Shown here piece after piece: positions 1 to 7,113 of a stretch of 8,924 bases of DNA (the stretch's first letter is position 1; every line of letters begins with the position of its first letter). Made by a program: the position numbers and the translations under genes. The stretch comes from Promethearchaeota archaeon (GTDB lineage: Archaea > Asgardarchaeota > Lokiarchaeia > Sigynarchaeales > SOKP01): the NCBI GenBank assembly GCA_019894735.1, contig JAGXOB010000073.1, positions 1 to 8,924 on the forward strand, written 5' to 3'. The notes under the pieces were generated by a model. That model searched no databases. It was not told the DNA's origin and saw only the letters and a list, made by a program, of their open reading frames with translations.

Positions 1-147
1 TTAGGGGGTTCTTCTTTTGGTTTAGGGGGTTCTTCTTTTGGTTTAGGGGGTTCTTCTTTTGGTTTAGGGGGTTCTTCTTTTGGTTTAGGGGGTTCTTCCT
101 TTGGTTTAGGGGGTTCTTCTTTTGGTTTAGGGGGTTCTTCCTTTGGA
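1..147 (-). repeat. 21-bp tandem repeat, at least 7 copies, coding for PKEEPPK heptads
   Basis: Units run 1-21, 22-42, 43-63, 64-84, 85-105, 106-126 and 127-147. They are identical except for one synonymous T-to-C change in the fifth and seventh units (Lys AAA to AAG) and the divergent last base of the seventh. Because 21 is a multiple of 3, changes in copy number would keep the reading frame. The translation (PKEEPPK, two Lys and two Glu per unit) is charge-balanced and should be disordered or an extended polyproline-like tail. The array may continue beyond base 1. Confidence 0.97.
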
Positions 148-1238
148 GAGGGTTCAATAGTCTTTGGTTGTTCAGCAGGAGCCTCCTGAATCGTGCTTGC
201 TTGTTGGAGCATAGTTTTTATTTTTTGAGATTTTTCATAAAATTCTTTTCCAAGTGAATCATCTCCTAGTTCTATACATAAATCACTAATTTTCTCAAAA
301 TACATTGCTGCATCATCGAACTTTGCGCCTTCCAAAGCTTGTAAAGCTTTTTCTGTATATGTATCGCGCTCTAATAGTGGTTGTAATAAAGGTGAAACTT
401 CTGCACTCATTTCTAGTATATCTGCAATAATAGTTATCATTTTGTCTCGGTTCCCACGATCTTTTGCAATCATGGAATATGTTTTTAAACCTAAGATTTT
501 TTCAATTTGTTCAGGTTTCATAGAAGTGTCTAAGTCTTGTTTGTTCCCAATTACTGAGGTGTGGGCTTGAGGAGCTTGTTCTTTTATAAGTTCCAAGAAA
601 AATTTACTTTTTTCGACATTTTCTAAACTAGAGTCCGTAATTAATAAAACAGCATCGCTACCTTTAATAAAATTATTCCATAAATAACTAAACTGTTCTT
701 GTCCCGCAAAATCCCACAAATGAAAATGTAATTTCCCTATTTTAATTGTAGCTATGTCTCCTGTTATTGTCGGAATATGTTCCATTGGGATCTCTTCAGC
801 TTTAATCAGACGTGTTATCGTTGTTTTTCCAACACCCGAAAAACCTACTAAAGAAATCTTGGGTCTTAAATTTCTATGGATTGAATCAATTATGGGATCG
901 AAAATCTCAAATGTTTTAGCGTCAAACTTGTGTTGAAGGATATCTTCAAAAAAATTTAAAAACTCTTTTTTGCATTTAATTAATTCTTTTTTAATGTTTT
1001 CAAAATTATCCGTTAATCCCGTTACAAATAGAAACATCAATTCTTGGTCTTTTTCCGTAATATAGGATATTCTATATTTATAATAATCGTGATATTCTAC
1101 ATTTTTTCCTCCTTTAGCAAAAGCATCTCGCATTAAATCTTCTACTAAAGCATTGAAAGCCGCTTTCTTAAGGGCTTTTCCGAAATGCCGGTAATAAAGA
1201 CACTTACCTCCTTTGTATATATAAACCTGTCTTAATAT
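1..1238 (-). CDS. Longin-like + Ras/Arf-type small GTPase with proline-rich repeat tail (3' end outside window)
   Basis: Partial at its C-terminus: 412 complete codons lie in the window and no stop is reached. Numbering from the ATA at 1238, residues about 1-105 look like a longin/roadblock-type alpha-beta domain (starting LRQVYIYK, later HDYYKYRISYI and LMFLFVTGL). The G domain follows: P-loop GFSGVGKTT at 132-140, a switch I threonine in PTITGD, WDFAGQE at 175-181, and NKQD at 232-235. The DxAGQ form is Ras/Rab-like, while the lead-in WDF recalls Arf/Rag proteins. The catalytic-type Gln is present, so GTP hydrolysis is plausible. Residues about 290-345 are helical (TPR-like at most), then a Pro/Glu/Lys tail of heptads begins at 365. 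Such proteins are typical of Asgard archaea, where they are thought to act as cytosolic or membrane-associated switches. The gene lies 53 bp downstream of a roadblock gene, probably in one operon. The start codon is uncertain: an in-frame TGA at 1245-1247 closes the frame upstream, and the first in-frame ATG (1133) would remove a third of the longin domain. Confidence 0.85.
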   Translation of the reverse strand, partial: MLRQVYIYKGGKCLYYRHFGKALKKAAFNALVEDLMRDAFAKGGKNVEYHDYYKYRISYITEKDQELMFLFVTGLTDNFENIKKELIKCKKEFLNFFEDILQHKFDAKTFEIFDPIIDSIHRNLRPKISLVGFSGVGKTTITRLIKAEEIPMEHIPTITGDIATIKIGKLHFHLWDFAGQEQFSYLWNNFIKGSDAVLLITDSSLENVEKSKFFLELIKEQAPQAHTSVIGNKQDLDTSMKPEQIEKILGLKTYSMIAKDRGNRDKMITIIADILEMSAEVSPLLQPLLERDTYTEKALQALEGAKFDDAAMYFEKISDLCIELGDDSLGKEFYEKSQKIKTMLQQASTIQEAPAEQPKTIEPSPKEEPPKPKEEPPKPKEEPPKPKEEPPKPKEEPPKPKEEPPKPKEEPP

Positions 1239-1243
1239 TATAT

Positions 1244-1249
1244 ATCACC
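1244..1249 (-). promoter_or_regulatory. Candidate Shine-Dalgarno GGTGAT for the GTPase gene
   Basis: On the minus strand GGTGAT matches the end of the archaeal SD consensus (complement of ATCACC at the 16S 3' end). It ends 5 nt before the ATA at 1236-1238, from which the longin-like domain would begin at its expected place. It decides the proposed non-canonical start. The in-frame TGA (1245-1247) lies inside it, so translation cannot enter in this frame from further upstream. Confidence 0.5.
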
Positions 1250-1291
1250 TAATCTAAGTTAATACAATTTTAATCATTTAAAATTTCTTTA

Positions 1292-1780
1292 TTACGCGAT
1301 GTATTTTACAAGATCCTTAATTATAGAATACTTGTCGTCTTTACTTTTTTTATCCTGAAAAGTTTCTTTAATTTTCTGAATTTCTTTTGAAAAGTCAAAA
1401 ACTGAAAACTCACTAATTTCTTGTTGTTTATGTTTTTCACTTAACTTCTTTAAAAACACTGAAATAGATGGCATATATTTAGCTAAATTCATACTTAAGC
1501 CTAATTTTGAGATTAAAATTAACCCTCCACTGAAAGTAAATAAATAGTTGTATTCCTGAGCTTCTAAAGCAAAAGAATTTATTTTGTTTAAATTTAATTC
1601 GTCCGCAATTTCTTTTGAACTTCCAATAAGAGAGAGAATTTTATGGGGAATAATCTTTCCTTTAAAAAATTCTTTTATGTTGGAAGCTAGAATAATTCCA
1701 TATATATTTGCTATCGCACATTCAGAATTTAGCTCAACTTTCAATTGTGAGATAATTTCATCGTAATTAAATTGCTTCAT
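1292..1780 (-). CDS. Roadblock/LC7 domain protein, probable partner of the downstream GTPase
   Basis: A 162-residue protein whose first ~115 residues follow the roadblock/LC7 pattern: an N-terminal helix (about 6-19), strands CAIANIYGIILAS (about 21-33), a helix around HKILSLIGSSKEIADELN, strands SFALEAQ, YNYLFTFSG and LILISKLG, then a long helix (LAKYMPSISVFLKKL). Residues 115-162 form a Lys/Glu-rich helical extension not needed for the fold. Roadblock proteins dimerise and act as scaffolds or activators for small GTPases (MglB with MglA, Ragulator with Rag). That family knowledge, together with the GTPase gene 53 bp downstream on the same strand, suggests a functional pair. I recognise the fold from its pattern, not from a specific orthologue. 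ATG at 1780 lacks an SD; the upstream TATA element fits a short leader. The stop is TAA. Confidence 0.75.
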   Translation of the reverse strand: MKQFNYDEIISQLKVELNSECAIANIYGIILASNIKEFFKGKIIPHKILSLIGSSKEIADELNLNKINSFALEAQEYNYLFTFSGGLILISKLGLSMNLAKYMPSISVFLKKLSEKHKQQEISEFSVFDFSKEIQKIKETFQDKKSKDDKYSIIKDLVKYIA

Positions 1781-1820
1781 AATATGAATTATAAATTTTT
1801 TGAATAATTAATAAAATCTT

Positions 1821-1842
1821 GTTTATATATATTTAATTAAAT
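1821..1842. promoter_or_regulatory. Shared, near-symmetric TATA element between divergent genes
   Basis: The 83-bp gap between the roadblock and UPF0280 genes contains TTTATATATATTTAATTAAA, which reads as a TATA box on both strands. Taking about 26 bp from box to start site, transcription would begin near 1853 (plus, about 11-nt leader) and near 1800 (minus, about 20-nt leader). Neither gene has an SD, which fits very short leaders. Position and sequence are seen; promoter activity is inferred. Confidence 0.5.
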
Positions 1843-1863
1843 AAAAGTCGCATTAAAGTCTAC

Positions 1864-2652
1864 ATGAAAATATATAAATATCATTTATTAGAAAAGGAAT
1901 CGGATATAACTCTAATTTCAGAGTTACAAACTGCTTTCATAAAAGCTCGAGAAAGTTTACTCAAGAATCGTCTAATTTTAGAAAAATTTATTAGAAAAAA
2001 TGACAAATTCCTTACCTCGTTTTTACCTATCAAAATTAAAACTGAGTTTGAGATTATAAATTTAATGAGTGAAGCATCAGTAATATGTGATGTCGGTCCA
2101 ATGGCAGCTGTAGCAGGAGCATTTGCTGATATCATGTTAAGGGTTATGAAAGTGGGAGATAGTGAAGATTTTATTCCTGCAAAAGTTGCTTTAGTTGAAA
2201 ATGGTGGCGAGATCGCTGTTGATTCCGAAGAAAATATGAAGATTGCGTTATACGCTGGATTAAATGAACTTAATTTGAATATTGGATTTATGATTGAAAA
2301 AAGAAACTGCCCTATTGGAATTGGAACCAGCTCTGCTACGATAGGACATGCAATCAGCTTGGGACAAGCAGATGCAGTAACTATATTTGCCAAAAATGCA
2401 ACTTTAGCAGATTGTGCTGCAACGAGAATAGCCAATTTAGTTAAAGGATTTGATGTAGAAAAATCTATTAAAAACGCATTAGATGCCGTTGAAGATATTG
2501 AGGGTGTTTATGGGGCTTTTATATCTCGAGATAATAAAATAGGTCAAGTAGGTAAACTACCGAAGATATTTAAAATTGAGGGTGATAAAAAAAATATTTT
2601 AAAAGATAAAATAGATAATATCTTTCCTGGTAGATATGAAATCTTTAAATAA
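1864..2652 (+). CDS. UPF0280 family protein (ApbE superfamily, COG2122-like)
   Basis: 262 residues, close to the usual UPF0280 length. Conserved blocks are CDVGPMAAVAGAFAD (75-89), VENGGEIAVDSE (111-122), GIGTSSATIGHAISLGQADA (152-171) and ATLADCAATR (179-188). The last block corresponds to the metal-binding Asp region of ApbE (ATLADALSTA-like; Asp183 here). ApbE proteins transfer FMN from FAD onto a Thr/Ser of target proteins. UPF0280 members are distant relatives found in many archaea, and their reaction is not firmly established, so flavin transfer is only a possibility. No signal peptide is visible, so it is probably cytosolic. ATG at 1864 follows a TATA element by about 33 bp with no SD, suggesting a nearly leaderless transcript. 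The 3' end overlaps the convergent membrane-protein gene by 8 bp. A 184-codon antisense open frame (1881-2435) is a shadow of this gene. Confidence 0.9.
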   Translation: MKIYKYHLLEKESDITLISELQTAFIKARESLLKNRLILEKFIRKNDKFLTSFLPIKIKTEFEIINLMSEASVICDVGPMAAVAGAFADIMLRVMKVGDSEDFIPAKVALVENGGEIAVDSEENMKIALYAGLNELNLNIGFMIEKRNCPIGIGTSSATIGHAISLGQADAVTIFAKNATLADCAATRIANLVKGFDVEKSIKNALDAVEDIEGVYGAFISRDNKIGQVGKLPKIFKIEGDKKNILKDKIDNIFPGRYEIFK

Positions 2653-4936
2653 CCCAATAATAGGGTAGACTATCTCCATTTTCACTCTTGACCGAAAAAA
2701 TCCGGTTCAAATAATTTAAAGAGTAATACATTTCATACTGTTCTTCAGATAATTCTCCATAAAATTCCATTTCATTTGTAGTTAAGTAATTTTTAGTGAG
2801 CAATATGAATACATCTGTGTTACGACTTTTTTTTAATTCCTTTAAAATGTTTATTCCATTTTCATCAATATGGTTCTCAGGTATAATAAGTGTATTATTG
2901 AAAGTTATATAGTATTGCGTTGTAGTAAGGGGGAGTGAACTATTTTTATCTTCATAGGGATAGTCATAAAATCCAAACACTGGGTTCCACCCAAATTCTA
3001 ATAATAGTGTATTTTTATTATCTGAGTTATCAAGATACCAATCTACTGCTGATAATTCATTGTTGTTAACGCTAAAGAAATCTATAGATGAAAATAATTC
3101 TAGATATGTAGCCGTAGAAGAATAACAAACAAGAACAATCAGAAATATCTTAACATTTTTTAATTTTATTTTTCCCATTTTAATTAATTTATATATATAT
3201 GAAATGAAGCCAATTGCTAAAACAGGAGAACTAAGATAAAAAAGTCTAGAGAAGAAACTAAGATCTCCTCTAAATACATCGGAAAGAAACCCAAATAAAA
3301 TCAAAAAAACAAAAGCCAATAACCACAGAAATAAGGGTTTTCCTTTTGGTTTATTCTGAAAAACAACTAATCCCCAGATAGCAAAAATGACGTATATTAC
3401 AACTTCAAAACCAACAAAAATTGTGACTAAATTTAGATTTAGCCATAAGAGATTTGCAATAAAAAAACTTACAGTAAAAATCGCAGTTATTACTAGAACT
3501 AGAGGAATAAAAAATTTCTCAATTGTGGTATAAACCTTGAATTTCTTGCCCATTAGGATTAAATTGAATCTTCTCTTTTCAAATGTAATTTGAGCCCGTA
3601 AATAAATGATTAGAAAACCCCCAATCAAAGTAATGAAGATTACGCCCAGTAAGATATAAATCCCGGGTAGAGAAAGAACAAACCCAAATACTGCTAGATG
3701 GCCAGTACTCACATTAGAAACATAAAAGATTAAGAAGATGACTAAGAGAATAGCTATTAATGAAAAATCAAAACCGCGGATTAAATCTTTGGCGAGGTAA
3801 ATCAAGTATATCCACGCAAAAGAGATTAGAAAAATTAAAGCTATTAGAGAATGGGAAAGATACAAGGCAATGAATGTAAATATAGCATAGCTATAAGTAA
3901 ATGGTAAACCAAATAATACAGTTCTCCAATTAGGTTTATCTTTTGTGATAAAATTTTTTAATCGAACATACAATAAGAAAAAAATAGTCAATCCTTGAAT
4001 AAATACAAGGCTAGATGGCCAATATTGAAAGGTTAGGTTTATAAAACCTAAACTCGAGATTAACAAAATATAAATTCCAAAGATTGCCAAAGATTTGTTT
4101 GAAAAAATCCTTCTCAAGATGATGTAAACTAGTAGAGATGTTATCGGAATAGTAAAAAATAAAGAAATGTTAGGGATTAAAATAAAATCTATGCCAGAAA
4201 AAAGCTGAAATACTGCTCCAATTATGTGAAAACCCATAGCACCGAAATACTCGTTAAGAGGTAAAGAATGTGCCGTCGTAATTATTTTAATTATAAAAAT
4301 ATGATACCAAGGATCAGTACCTCCGAAAATTTCTACATTAGCGAGCAACGCAAATATCATTAAAATCATAAAAATTATTAACAATAACCCATTCCAAGAA
4401 AGTTTCTTCTTTAAATACGCAATAAATGAGAAATTAGTATATTTTTTCGATAAATCTTTTGACGGTGTATTAAATTTTAACGCTTCTTTACCATTTTTCT
4501 TAATTTTAATAATTAAAATTATAGCGCTAAGAGAAAAATAGAACACTAGTAATAGGATAAAAAAATAATAGCTATCTATTACAAAACCTAATTCGTTTCC
4601 AAAATAACCTATCACAATATAGAAACTCAAATTAAATACTATAGTTAAGCCTAACTTTTCTAGAAGGTTGAATCTTACACTTCTATAAAAATTAAAAAGG
4701 AAAGGATAAGATGGTAAAAATAAAATTATAAATATCGAAGATAACATCCATAAAAATTGTAGTGTAATATTAAGTAGTAAGTTAGAGTCTGATTGAATGA
4801 TAAGATCAAGGTTCATTAATTTCAAAGATAATAGAATTATCGAAATTAAGGAAATAATGAAGAAATAGAAATTACTATGATTACGTACATGAAAAAATGA
4901 TTTTATTATCTTTAATTTAAAGCTATACACAATCAT
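2645..4936 (-). CDS. Large multi-spanning membrane protein, GT-C-like glycosyltransferase candidate
   Basis: 763 residues with roughly 17 hydrophobic segments between about 22 and 615, then a ~148-residue polar C-terminal region (616-763) likely on the outer face. After the fifth hydrophobic segment comes an acidic motif, GGTDPWYHI (205-213), followed by a loop and an amphipathic stretch. This resembles the first extracytoplasmic loop of GT-C enzymes (oligosaccharyltransferase/PMT types), where an Asp next to the membrane is catalytic; here that would be Asp208. GT-C proteins transfer sugars from polyprenyl- or dolichyl-phosphate carriers outside the membrane. Neighbouring GT2 and sugar-epimerase genes support this role, but the exact family, donor and acceptor are not recognisable by eye. 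A WWDYG-type motif of AglB/STT3 is absent, so it is probably not the oligosaccharyltransferase. ATG at 4936 has a GGAG 12 nt upstream, which is rather far. Confidence 0.7.
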   Translation of the reverse strand: MIVYSFKLKIIKSFFHVRNHSNFYFFIISLISIILLSLKLMNLDLIIQSDSNLLLNITLQFLWMLSSIFIILFLPSYPFLFNFYRSVRFNLLEKLGLTIVFNLSFYIVIGYFGNELGFVIDSYYFFILLLVFYFSLSAIILIIKIKKNGKEALKFNTPSKDLSKKYTNFSFIAYLKKKLSWNGLLLIIFMILMIFALLANVEIFGGTDPWYHIFIIKIITTAHSLPLNEYFGAMGFHIIGAVFQLFSGIDFILIPNISLFFTIPITSLLVYIILRRIFSNKSLAIFGIYILLISSLGFINLTFQYWPSSLVFIQGLTIFFLLYVRLKNFITKDKPNWRTVLFGLPFTYSYAIFTFIALYLSHSLIALIFLISFAWIYLIYLAKDLIRGFDFSLIAILLVIFLIFYVSNVSTGHLAVFGFVLSLPGIYILLGVIFITLIGGFLIIYLRAQITFEKRRFNLILMGKKFKVYTTIEKFFIPLVLVITAIFTVSFFIANLLWLNLNLVTIFVGFEVVIYVIFAIWGLVVFQNKPKGKPLFLWLLAFVFLILFGFLSDVFRGDLSFFSRLFYLSSPVLAIGFISYIYKLIKMGKIKLKNVKIFLIVLVCYSSTATYLELFSSIDFFSVNNNELSAVDWYLDNSDNKNTLLLEFGWNPVFGFYDYPYEDKNSSLPLTTTQYYITFNNTLIIPENHIDENGINILKELKKSRNTDVFILLTKNYLTTNEMEFYGELSEEQYEMYYSLNYLNRIFSVKSENGDSLPYYWVI

Positions 4937-5049
4937 TAATTATTCATGCTCCATCAAACAAAAGTTTACTTTTTTACAATTTTATAATTCAAACTCAAAT
5001 TACTAAGAAAATAAGAAAAATTCATATTAAAATTATTTTTCATAACAAT
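4937..5049. promoter_or_regulatory. Divergent promoter region, GT-C-like gene and sugar epimerase
   Basis: This 113-bp gap is very AT-rich. On the minus strand a TATA-like TTATAAAAT lies near 4979-4988, about 45 bp from the ATG at 4936. On the plus strand TTCATATTAAAA (5021-5032) lies about 20-30 bp from the ATG at 5050, which would give a leaderless or nearly leaderless mRNA; no SD precedes 5050. The assignment is tentative because TATA-like words are common at this base composition. Confidence 0.3.
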
Positions 5050-6009
5050 ATGATCAACAATAAAAGTGTCATGATAACCGGTGCGGCGGGATTCATAGGG
5101 TCGCATTTAACCGAGACCCTGCTGAGTCACAATAATTATCTTGTTCTAATAGATAATTTTAACGATTACTACCCTGGAAAGGATGAACAATTACAAAATA
5201 TTTTAAATAATTATCAGCAAAACCGAGATTACCAATTAGTTAAGGCAGACATCGTTGACAATTCAACTTTTAATAAAATTAATCACGAACTCGATTATAT
5301 TTTTCACCTAGCAGCTCAAGCCGGTGTGCGATATTCGATCGATAATGCATCAGAAGTTACATATAATAATATTGTAGGGACCGTAAATGTATTTGAATAC
5401 GCTTCAAAATTACCCTCAATTAAAAAAGTAATTTATGCTTCTTCTTCGTCGGTATACGGGAATCCGCTATACACTCCTGTTGATGAAAATCACCCCAAAA
5501 ATCCCATTTCCCCATATGCAGTTTCAAAATTATGCGGAGAAAATTATGCTAATTTATATTTCAAGGAATATAATCTTCCTGTTACTTCATTGAGATTCTA
5601 CACCGTCTATGGACCTCGGAGCCGACCTGATATGGCAATAAAGAAATTTTTTTCTCATATACTAGGGGATAAAGAGATTATAATTTATGGTGATGGGACT
5701 CAAAAAAGAGACTTTACTTACATTTCAGATATCATTAATGGTTTAATTCTTGCAGGAGAGGTTGACAAATCAAGCGGAGAAATATTCAATATTGGGAGTT
5801 CTAACCCGATTTCCGTGAATGATCTTGTAAGTAGAATGTACGAAATTGCAAAAGTTGAGAAGAAGATTAAGTTTATAGAACATCAAAAAGGTGATGTTTA
5901 TATTACTCATTCAGATATATCTAAAGCTAGGAAAATACTAAGTTTCAAACCAAAAACGACCATCGAAGTAGGATTAGAAAACCAATATGAATGGCAAGTC
6001 TCTTTATAA
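5050..6009 (+). CDS. NAD-dependent nucleotide-sugar epimerase (extended SDR, UDP-glucuronate/UDP-glucose 4-epimerase-like)
   Basis: 319 residues, normal for extended SDR epimerases. The NAD-binding GAAGFIG is at 11-17, with acidic Asp35 at the end of strand 2 (LVLIDNFNDYY). SSSSVYG is at 131-137 with the catalytic-type Ser, and the catalytic YAVSK (Tyr156, Lys160) follows. HLAAQAGVRYSI (about 86-97) and FYTVYGPRSRPDMA are the signatures of UDP-glucuronate 4-epimerases (UDP-GlcA to UDP-GalA), though plain GalE-type activity on UDP-glucose or UDP-GlcNAc cannot be excluded. The protein is cytosolic. It is divergent from the GT-C-like gene and upstream of two glycosyltransferases, consistent with supplying an activated sugar to a glycan pathway. 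The start ATG is preceded by a strong AT stretch and no SD. The gene appears intact. Confidence 0.9.
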   Translation: MINNKSVMITGAAGFIGSHLTETLLSHNNYLVLIDNFNDYYPGKDEQLQNILNNYQQNRDYQLVKADIVDNSTFNKINHELDYIFHLAAQAGVRYSIDNASEVTYNNIVGTVNVFEYASKLPSIKKVIYASSSSVYGNPLYTPVDENHPKNPISPYAVSKLCGENYANLYFKEYNLPVTSLRFYTVYGPRSRPDMAIKKFFSHILGDKEIIIYGDGTQKRDFTYISDIINGLILAGEVDKSSGEIFNIGSSNPISVNDLVSRMYEIAKVEKKIKFIEHQKGDVYITHSDISKARKILSFKPKTTIEVGLENQYEWQVSL

Positions 6010-6041
6010 AATAAATTTATTATTCCCTCCCTTATTTCCGA

Positions 6042-6047
6042 TTTTTT
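6042..6047 (+). terminator. Possible oligo-T terminator after the epimerase gene
   Basis: A run of six T on the plus strand lies about 35 bp past the epimerase stop, in a pyrimidine-rich stretch. Archaeal RNA polymerase can terminate at oligo-T without a hairpin, and no hairpin is evident. A TATA-like CTTTATATTT follows at about 6059-6068, roughly 75-85 bp before the next start, so the downstream gene may have its own promoter. Both are weak calls in AT-rich DNA. Confidence 0.2.
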
Positions 6048-6130
6048 ACTTGAAGTAACTTTATATTTCAGAGTATTAATTAAGAAGATAACAACTAACA
6101 GTTAAAAAAAATACATCTAGCACGTTGTAT

Positions 6131-6134
6131 GGAG
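6131..6134 (+). promoter_or_regulatory. Shine-Dalgarno GGAG deciding a TTG start
   Basis: GGAG lies 7 nt before the TTG at 6142. An in-frame TAG at 6118-6120 closes the frame upstream and no other ATG, GTG or TTG lies in frame between that stop and 6142. The next in-frame Met is in the catalytic core (PMYNEE), so the TTG is the only sensible start. Confidence 0.6.
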
Positions 6135-6141
6135 TCATTTT

Positions 6142-7113
6142 TTGAAAGTATTAGAATCTATAGATAATTCATCTGTTTTTTTAGAAGGTGTGGAAGAAAT
6201 CAATTTAAATGATAATCCATTTAACGAATTGTACGATTATATCAATCAATTCAACTCTCAAGATGATAAGATTCTATTATCAATCATATTGCCCATGTAT
6301 AATGAAGAATATACTATAGGGAAAGTTTTAGAAAACCTACCGAAAGGTAACTTAATTGAGATAATTGTAGTTGATGATCACTCCACAGACAACAGTTTAG
6401 AAGAGATCAATAAGGTAAACGGAAACAAAGAAATTAAAGTAATAAGACACAAAGAAAACAAAGGATACGGTGCAGCGATTGTTACTGGAATAAATAACGC
6501 TCAAGGTAAAGTTTTAGTGACTATGGATTCTGATGGGCAGCATAGTTCTTACGATCTCCTTGCAATGATTAAACCTATATTCGATGGTGAAGCTGATTAT
6601 ACGATTGGTTCAAGATATTTAGGATCCTATTTTTATAATTTACCCGTTTCCACTAGATTAGGTGAAGTGCTTATTGAAAAACTAATCCAAATTTTTTTTG
6701 GAAAAAGGATTATGAACAATCAAAATGGTTTTAGAGCTTTTAATAGAAGGGTTATCCCAATTTTTAAGGATTTCAAATACGAGGGATATGCTTTTTGTAC
6801 TGAACAAATAATCAGGGCAACCTTAAAGGGATTTAGAATAAAAGAGTGTCCTATTAAAGTATATGATCGAAAATTTGGTACTTCCAACATAATTTTAACT
6901 AAACTGACGGTAAATCTCTTTTCTTGTATTTTACAATATATTCTTGTGAAATTGAATATTACTATCTTTAAAAGATTAAATACGGGGCAATTACATATTT
7001 ACAAAAAGGCAGTAAAAAGAAGTAAAATTTACTCCCATTTAAAATACACTATAGATATTGATACTATTAATCCCGTATTCTTTATCGAACGAAGTTCACA
7101 ACCTTTTTCTTAA
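6142..7113 (+). CDS. GT2 family glycosyltransferase, DPM/DPG-synthase-like (paralogue 1)
   Basis: 323 residues with a GT-A fold typical of dolichyl-phosphate mannose/glucose synthases. LSIILPMYNEE (46-56) is the first strand, VVDDHSTD (76-83) binds the nucleotide, MDSDGQHS (128-135) carries the metal-binding DxD, and GSRYLGS (156-162) and NNQNGFRAFN (192-201) are conserved downstream blocks. Such enzymes move a sugar from UDP- or GDP-sugar onto a polyprenyl phosphate at the cytoplasmic face. A hydrophobic stretch near 253-275 may anchor it to the membrane. Residues 1-43 form an N-terminal extension, and about 40 residues beyond the hydrophobic stretch have no counterpart in the paralogue that follows 261 bp downstream. 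Donor sugar cannot be told. The start is TTG with GGAG 7 nt upstream. Confidence 0.88.
   Translation: MKVLESIDNSSVFLEGVEEINLNDNPFNELYDYINQFNSQDDKILLSIILPMYNEEYTIGKVLENLPKGNLIEIIVVDDHSTDNSLEEINKVNGNKEIKVIRHKENKGYGAAIVTGINNAQGKVLVTMDSDGQHSSYDLLAMIKPIFDGEADYTIGSRYLGSYFYNLPVSTRLGEVLIEKLIQIFFGKRIMNNQNGFRAFNRRVIPIFKDFKYEGYAFCTEQIIRATLKGFRIKECPIKVYDRKFGTSNIILTKLTVNLFSCILQYILVKLNITIFKRLNTGQLHIYKKAVKRSKIYSHLKYTIDIDTINPVFFIERSSQPFS

Noticed and set aside
1..147. CRISPR-like short repeat array
   Set aside because: The units are directly head to tail with no spacers and translate cleanly as heptads at the end of the GTPase frame.
754..936. 60-codon plus-strand open frame
   Set aside because: It lies antisense inside the GTPase G domain and shows no protein-like features of its own.
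1201..1214. Perfect SD AAAGGAGGT on the minus strand followed by GTG, suggesting a start at 1203
   Set aside because: The GTG is only 2 nt after GGAGGT, is out of frame with the GTPase, and its frame stops after 11 codons; the motif simply encodes the Lys-Gly-Gly of the longin-like domain.
1584..1766. 60-codon plus-strand open frame
   Set aside because: It is antisense to the roadblock gene, whose minus-strand translation has the recognisable fold pattern.
1881..2435. 184-codon minus-strand open frame
   Set aside because: It is opposite the UPF0280 gene; its translation is a low-complexity Ile/Ser/Ala/Phe mirror of the conserved coding strand.
2645..2652. 8-bp tail-to-tail overlap as a possible regulatory antisense device
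   Set aside because: Short convergent overlaps are common in compact genomes, and nothing here, such as a hairpin or extended complementarity, points to regulation.
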